DNA of 18,864 nt from Anaerolineales bacterium (lineage in GTDB: Bacteria; Chloroflexota; Anaerolineae; Anaerolineales; Villigracilaceae), in NCBI GenBank assembly GCA_015489255.1, contig WGAD01000145.1:1-18864 (forward strand), in the 5' to 3' direction. The stretch's first letter is position 1. Every line of letters begins with the position of its first letter. The notes beneath the pieces are model-generated. The model was not told the origin of the DNA. It saw nothing but the letters and a program-made list of their open reading frames with translations, and did no database searches. The position numbers were made by a program, and so were the translations under genes. This document shows, piece by piece, positions 16,514 through 18,864 of the stretch.

Positions 16514-17386
16514 ATGACCCTGCAAATTCTGACCGACTGCGCCGCCGATCTCTTCCCCCAAGAACGCGATGACCTCGCCATCGCCGAAGCGCCGCTGTAC
16601 ATCCAATTCCCCGATGGCGAGGTCGATGCCCGCGCCATCACACCCGATGAATTCTACGATCGGCTGGAAGCCATGTACCCCGACATCCCCTCCACAGCCC
16701 AGCCGTCTGCCGGTCTCTTCCAGCGGCTTTACGAGCAACTGGCGGCCCAGGTGGATGAAATCATGTCCCTGCACATCTCTTCCGGTTTGAGCGGCACGCT
16801 CAACGCCGCCCGCAACGGCGCTGCCGCGCTGCAAGAGCACGTGGTCACCCTGTGGGACACGATGACCCTCTCCGGAGGGCAACGCTTCCAGGTCCTGGCC
16901 GCCGCTCTTGGCGCCCGGGCCGGCTGGCCGCTGGACGCCATCCAGGAACGCCTGGCGCTCATCCGCGAACAAACCGAAGTCATCTACACTCTGGAAACCC
17001 TGGAATACCTGGCGCGCGGCGGTCGCATTGGCCGCGTGCAGGCATTGGCCGGCAGTTTATTGAAAATCAAACCGGTTATCCATGTGGACAAGGCAGACGG
17101 AAAATACTCCACACTGGGGAAAAATCGCACCATCAAACGCAACCTGGATTTCATCGTCTCCTATCTCCAGCAAACCTATGGCGATGCCCCCCTCTGGGCG
17201 ATGGTTCTGCACGGACGCTTTCACAGCGCCGCCAATGACCTGGCGCAAAAGTTGGAAGAAAACCTGAACCTCGCACGGTTGGAAATCGGGCGCATCTCAC
17301 CGGTGCTTGGCGTTCACACCGGCCCCGGCATCGTCGGCGTTGCTGTGACCCCCATGAGCCTTTTCGCCGATCTGCCTTCTGACTGA
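16514..17386 (+). CDS. DegV family fatty-acid-binding protein
   Basis: DegV (FakB-type) proteins bind a fatty acid and, in Firmicutes, present it to the kinase FakA for phosphorylation and entry into phospholipid synthesis. The 290-residue protein has the full family layout. It has ILTDCAADL at the N-terminus, STAQPSAGLF at about 60-69 and LHISSGLSGTLNAA for the fatty-acid and phosphate contacts. It also has TLETLEYLARGGRIGRVQA and GVHTGPGIVGVAV with the conserved His near the C-terminus. No fakA (DhaK-like) gene is in the window. It is transcribed alone, divergent from alr, and ends at a strong terminator. Confidence 0.94.
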   Translation: MTLQILTDCAADLFPQERDDLAIAEAPLYIQFPDGEVDARAITPDEFYDRLEAMYPDIPSTAQPSAGLFQRLYEQLAAQVDEIMSLHISSGLSGTLNAARNGAAALQEHVVTLWDTMTLSGGQRFQVLAAALGARAGWPLDAIQERLALIREQTEVIYTLETLEYLARGGRIGRVQALAGSLLKIKPVIHVDKADGKYSTLGKNRTIKRNLDFIVSYLQQTYGDAPLWAMVLHGRFHSAANDLAQKLEENLNLARLEIGRISPVLGVHTGPGIVGVAVTPMSLFADLPSD

Positions 17387-17401
17387 TCGCAAAAGCGATC
17401 A
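17384..17401 (+). repeat. Small perfect hairpin overlapping the degV stop codon
   Basis: TGATCGC and GCGATCA form a 7-bp stem with an AAAA loop, starting at the degV TGA and followed by an A-run. Its right arm shares GATC with the outer part of the terminator stem, so both cannot be fully paired at once. Confidence 0.5.
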
Positions 17402-17439
17402 AAAAAAGAGGCGGCCTTACGACCGCCTCTTTTTTGATC
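17397..17439. terminator. Bidirectional rho-independent terminator between degV and the FtsK-like gene
   Basis: GAGGCGG (17408-17414) pairs with CCGCCTC (17423-17429) around an 8-base loop. The stem is flanked by seven A on the left and six T on the right, so it can act in both directions. The pairing extends outward through the A/T runs to GATC on each side (17397-17400 and 17436-17439). It serves the convergent degV and FtsK-like genes. Confidence 0.9.
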
Positions 17440-17446
17440 ACGTTGA

Positions 17447-18262
17447 TTACATGGTCAATAATGGCGTATGGAAACGCACTATGGCGCCCGCGTTGTCCGT
17501 CACAATGAACTCGCCGCGGCGGCGGTGACGAATGGGCACATCCGGTATGTCTTGCATAGTCCTGCCATAAAGCAAGGTGCCAAACATGGTGCGCCAGGTA
17601 TGGGTTTTCATCCCATAAGCACGGGTCTCAAGGGTTGCAAAAATCCTGACCTTGTGCTCTGCACCATAACGCAACAACCAGGACAGGTTTTCCCTGGCAT
17701 CGGGAGGCATGTGCATCATGTGGTCTACATTATCGATCAACAAAACAATGACCTGAGACGAATTCCGATTCACACTCGTCCAATTAACCAAACCCTCCAA
17801 AAAGGAGGGAGTGCCAGGGCTGTAATAAGAAAAAATATTGATCAAATTGGGGGAATCTTGTAAATCGCGCCAGCGATTGGGGTCATCCGTAATGACGGCG
17901 AATTTTATTTGCTCAGGCGTATGCGTAAATTCCAACGCCGCCGCAATCGTCTTCAATTGTGGATTTTTCCCCGCTTTCCGATCGCCAACAAACAGCATGG
18001 AGCCCGTACCCGCGTCTTCCAAATCTAACAAAATGGGCAGTCCATCATCTGCTATACCAATGAATAATGTATCTTCCGTAAATGGACCGACCTCATCCAA
18101 TACTTTTGCTAATTTACGTTTATTGATGAATAATTCTGGTTCGCTTTGCCTGGTCGCAGCAGGTTGTGAGCGCATTGCTCGTTTGTACATTGTCTCTACG
18201 CGCGCCGCCTGCGATATCAAATCATCCCCTCGAGTCTTTACTAATTCTGCTGCTTCAATCAA
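17447..18262 (-). CDS. FtsK/SpoIIIE/EssC-like ATPase domain protein with degenerate Walker motifs
   Basis: A 271-residue protein (TTG start at 18262) whose central part looks like an FtsK-type motor domain, but its function is unknown to me. After a helical N-terminus (about 1-60) the order is a strand with LPILLDLED, the P-loop position LFVGDRKAGKN, and the Walker B position VIVLLIDN. The P-loop (93-100) has Asn where Ser or Thr is expected. Walker B (171-178) has Asn after Asp instead of Glu. A following strand VRIFATLETRAYG sits where FtsK has its VATQRP motif. No membrane segment or gamma domain is present. It is probably a non-hydrolysing partner or structural relative. The TTG start is chosen because GGAGG lies 5 bases before it. 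ATG at 18190, or TTG/ATG at 18313/18310, are alternatives. Base composition is AT-richer than its neighbours. Confidence 0.65.
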   Translation of the reverse strand: MIEAAELVKTRGDDLISQAARVETMYKRAMRSQPAATRQSEPELFINKRKLAKVLDEVGPFTEDTLFIGIADDGLPILLDLEDAGTGSMLFVGDRKAGKNPQLKTIAAALEFTHTPEQIKFAVITDDPNRWRDLQDSPNLINIFSYYSPGTPSFLEGLVNWTSVNRNSSQVIVLLIDNVDHMMHMPPDARENLSWLLRYGAEHKVRIFATLETRAYGMKTHTWRTMFGTLLYGRTMQDIPDVPIRHRRRGEFIVTDNAGAIVRFHTPLLTM

Positions 18263-18269
18263 AACAAAC

Positions 18270-18274
18270 CTCCA
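18270..18274 (-). promoter_or_regulatory. Ribosome-binding site that decides the TTG start of the FtsK-like gene
   Basis: The minus strand reads GGTGGAGGTTTGTTTG. GGAGG is 5-7 bases from the TTG at 18262, and no comparable site precedes the upstream TTG/ATG pair at 18313/18310. Confidence 0.55.
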
Positions 18275-18275
18275 C

Positions 18276-18320
18276 CAAAAGACTGTGAGCCAGGTCCCCC
18301 CCTGGCTCATCAAGTCTTGG
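18276..18320 (-). promoter_or_regulatory. Long hairpin in the leader of the FtsK-like gene
   Basis: TGAGCCAGG and its complement CCTGGCTCA form a perfect 9-bp stem with a C-rich (plus strand) or G-rich (RNA) loop. The pairing continues after a short internal loop with AGTCTT against AAGACT and GG against CC. It lies in the predicted 5' untranslated region, with its base directly next to the GGAGG ribosome-binding site, so it could modulate translation or transcription. Confidence 0.5.
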
Positions 18321-18404
18321 ATTTATAAAGGACAGACGACCGGCGTATGTTCCATAGCCTTGCTTAAACGCCAAACCCGCCTGTATGGCAAAAAATGATG
18401 CTCT

Positions 18405-18433
18405 ATTATCCCCGATTTGTATACTTTTGTCAA
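18405..18433 (-). promoter_or_regulatory. Sigma-70-type promoter of the FtsK-like gene
   Basis: On the minus strand TTGACA (18428-18433) and GATAAT (18405-18410) are separated by exactly 17 bases. The -35 is a perfect match and the -10 differs from TATAAT at one base. It is the best promoter in the window. The predicted leader to the TTG at 18262 is about 135 bases. Confidence 0.8.
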
Positions 18434-18498
18434 CCGAAAACATTAAAATACCCTTACAAATCTGTTGTTTTCGTCGAATTGCGCCAGAATCGGCGGGG

Positions 18499-18504
18499 TA
18501 TAAT
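18499..18504 (+). promoter_or_regulatory. Candidate plus-strand -10 element
   Basis: A perfect TATAAT within GGGGTATAATG, facing the right end of the window. No good -35 box is seen at 16-18 bases. It may serve the gene expected beyond position 18864, with the MITE-like repeat lying in its leader. Confidence 0.35.
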
Positions 18505-18532
18505 GTTCTTTTGATGTTCACCCTGGCGACTT

Positions 18533-18685
18533 AACCTGAATTGCGGATAAGGAGGATGGGTGTCATGGCGAGGGCGCATCGCGCCCGAAGCCATCTCCCA
18601 CATTGTCATGCAGGGGATTGCTTCGCTCCTTGCAGTCGCTCGCAACGACAAAACGGATCCCTGTTGCTAATCCGCAACTCGGGTT
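18533..18685. mobile_element. MITE-like palindromic repeat element, no coding capacity
   Basis: A 153-bp element bounded by 19-base terminal inverted repeats that match at 16 of 19 positions: AACCTGAATTGCGGATAAG at 18533-18551 against the complement of 18667-18685. The direct repeat ACTTAA occurs at both borders (18529-18534 and 18686-18691), partly sharing the AA with the left end, as expected for a target-site duplication. Inside are two mutually complementary arms (about 18562-18599 and 18613-18649) containing CGAAGC-type and GATTGCTTCG-type sequences, and a perfect GGGCGC-ATC-GCGCCC hairpin (18572-18586). The inner sequence resembles a class of short palindromic repeats common in Chloroflexota and other genomes. 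It encodes no transposase and would need one in trans. Confidence 0.7.
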
Positions 18686-18691
18686 ACTTAA

Positions 18692-18864
18692 GCCTGTGGC
18701 GACCATGACGCAGTCAAAACACTGGCTGAGCCTGCATTGAGCCCCCAGGCAGCCTGTTTGGCGCCGCCTGGGGTGCGGATAAACCCTTGCCGAGGCTACT
18801 CCACCAGCAAGCGACTGGTCGATCCGCTTGTGTGAAGATCAATAAAACCTATACTGGAGGCGCT
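18692..18864 (+). promoter_or_regulatory. Hairpin-rich putative 5' leader of a gene beyond the window
   Basis: Three pairings are visible. CCCCAGGC (18743-18750) pairs with GCCTGGGG (18766-18773), with an inner GCC/GGC. GCGGAT (18775-18780) pairs with ATCCGC (18822-18827). The second stem encloses ACCAG/CTGGT (about 18803-18818). GGAGG at 18856-18860 is placed to serve a start codon just past the window edge. A short open frame GTG at 18832 has no ribosome-binding site. No known riboswitch class was recognised. That this is a leader is inference. Confidence 0.35.

Larger units (their letters stand above)
18263..18864. other. Non-coding stretch of about 600 bases at the right end
   Basis: No credible gene was found here. 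In order it holds the leader and hairpin of the FtsK-like gene, its promoter, a plus-strand TATAAT, the MITE-like repeat, and a hairpin-rich stretch that ends with GGAGG. A minus-strand open frame at 18255-18521 (88 residues) runs across the promoter and was not accepted as a gene. Confidence 0.6.

Noticed and set aside
16438..16641. Extension of the alr open frame upstream of 16437
   Set aside because: It is antisense to the degV start, and alanine racemases begin close to the RVEVNLDRL segment.
17447..18313. Longer FtsK-like protein starting at TTG/ATG 18313/18310
   Set aside because: The first 17 residues would be encoded by the arm of the leader hairpin and no ribosome-binding site precedes them; GGAGG sits before the TTG at 18262.
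18255..18521. Minus-strand open frame of 88 codons upstream of the FtsK-like gene
   Set aside because: It runs across a near-consensus promoter on the same strand and through the leader hairpin, overlaps the start of the FtsK-like gene, and shows no recognisable domain.
18773..18830. Possible tRNA-like fold with GCGGAT and ATCCGC ends and a GGTCGATCC segment
   Set aside because: No proper T-arm, anticodon arm or D-arm could be laid out, and the lengths do not fit a tRNA.
18832..18864. Start of a plus-strand gene at GTG 18832
   Set aside because: It has no Shine-Dalgarno sequence, and GGAGG at 18856-18860 lies inside the frame and points to a start beyond the window.
1..18864. CRISPR array, rRNA, tRNA or prophage genes
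   Set aside because: No regularly spaced repeats, no conserved rRNA or tRNA sequences, and no phage structural or integrase genes were seen.

Overview
The window reads as a chromosomal segment of a GC-rich bacterium, most likely a member of the Chloroflexota (Anaerolineae-like). This placement is inference. It rests on the overall look of the proteins, on multi-pass sensors with GAF domains, on a membrane protein with an Ig-like domain of a style I associate with that group, and on a short dispersed repeat of a kind common in such genomes. No rRNA, tRNA or CRISPR array was recognised.

Region 1 (1-8811, minus strand) is a compact, probably co-transcribed run read from right to left: purine nucleoside phosphorylase (punA), a two-pass membrane protein with an Ig-like domain, a GNAT acetyltransferase, a multi-pass membrane sensor with a GAF-like domain and a C-terminal HTH-like region, a three-repeat S1 RNA-binding protein, the DNA translocase FtsK/SpoIIIE, a CDP-alcohol phosphatidyltransferase, prolipoprotein diacylglyceryl transferase (lgt), and the start of an ABC transporter ATPase cut by the window edge. 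Most junctions overlap or are only a few bases apart. An extended -10 promoter lies upstream of punA.

Region 2 (8923-12809, plus strand) is a two-gene unit: a 1022-residue membrane protein with three GAF-like domains and an HD-GYP output domain, joined by an ATGA overlap to a YihY/BrkB-type membrane protein. Its last 22 bases overlap the end of the convergent gene that follows.

Region 3 (12788-16437, minus strand) is read alr, lspA, rluD-like, ltaE: alanine racemase for the peptidoglycan D-Ala supply, lipoprotein signal peptidase, a large-subunit-type pseudouridine synthase and a threonine aldolase. Lgt and LspA, the first two lipoprotein-maturation enzymes, are therefore both present but in separate units. 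A DegV family fatty-acid-binding protein (16514-17386) is transcribed divergently from alr and ends at a bidirectional terminator.

Region 4 (17397-18864) differs in character and is AT-richer. It holds a minus-strand FtsK/SpoIIIE/EssC-like ATPase domain protein whose Walker A and Walker B motifs are both degenerate. That gene has a near-consensus promoter and a long leader with a stable hairpin. Beyond it lie a 153-bp MITE-like repeat with terminal inverted repeats and a flanking ACTTAA duplication, and then a hairpin-rich stretch ending in a GGAGG ribosome-binding site at the window edge. The last stretch is probably the 5' leader of a plus-strand gene just outside the window. This end of the window is the least explained part; the remainder is mostly recognisable housekeeping and signalling genes.
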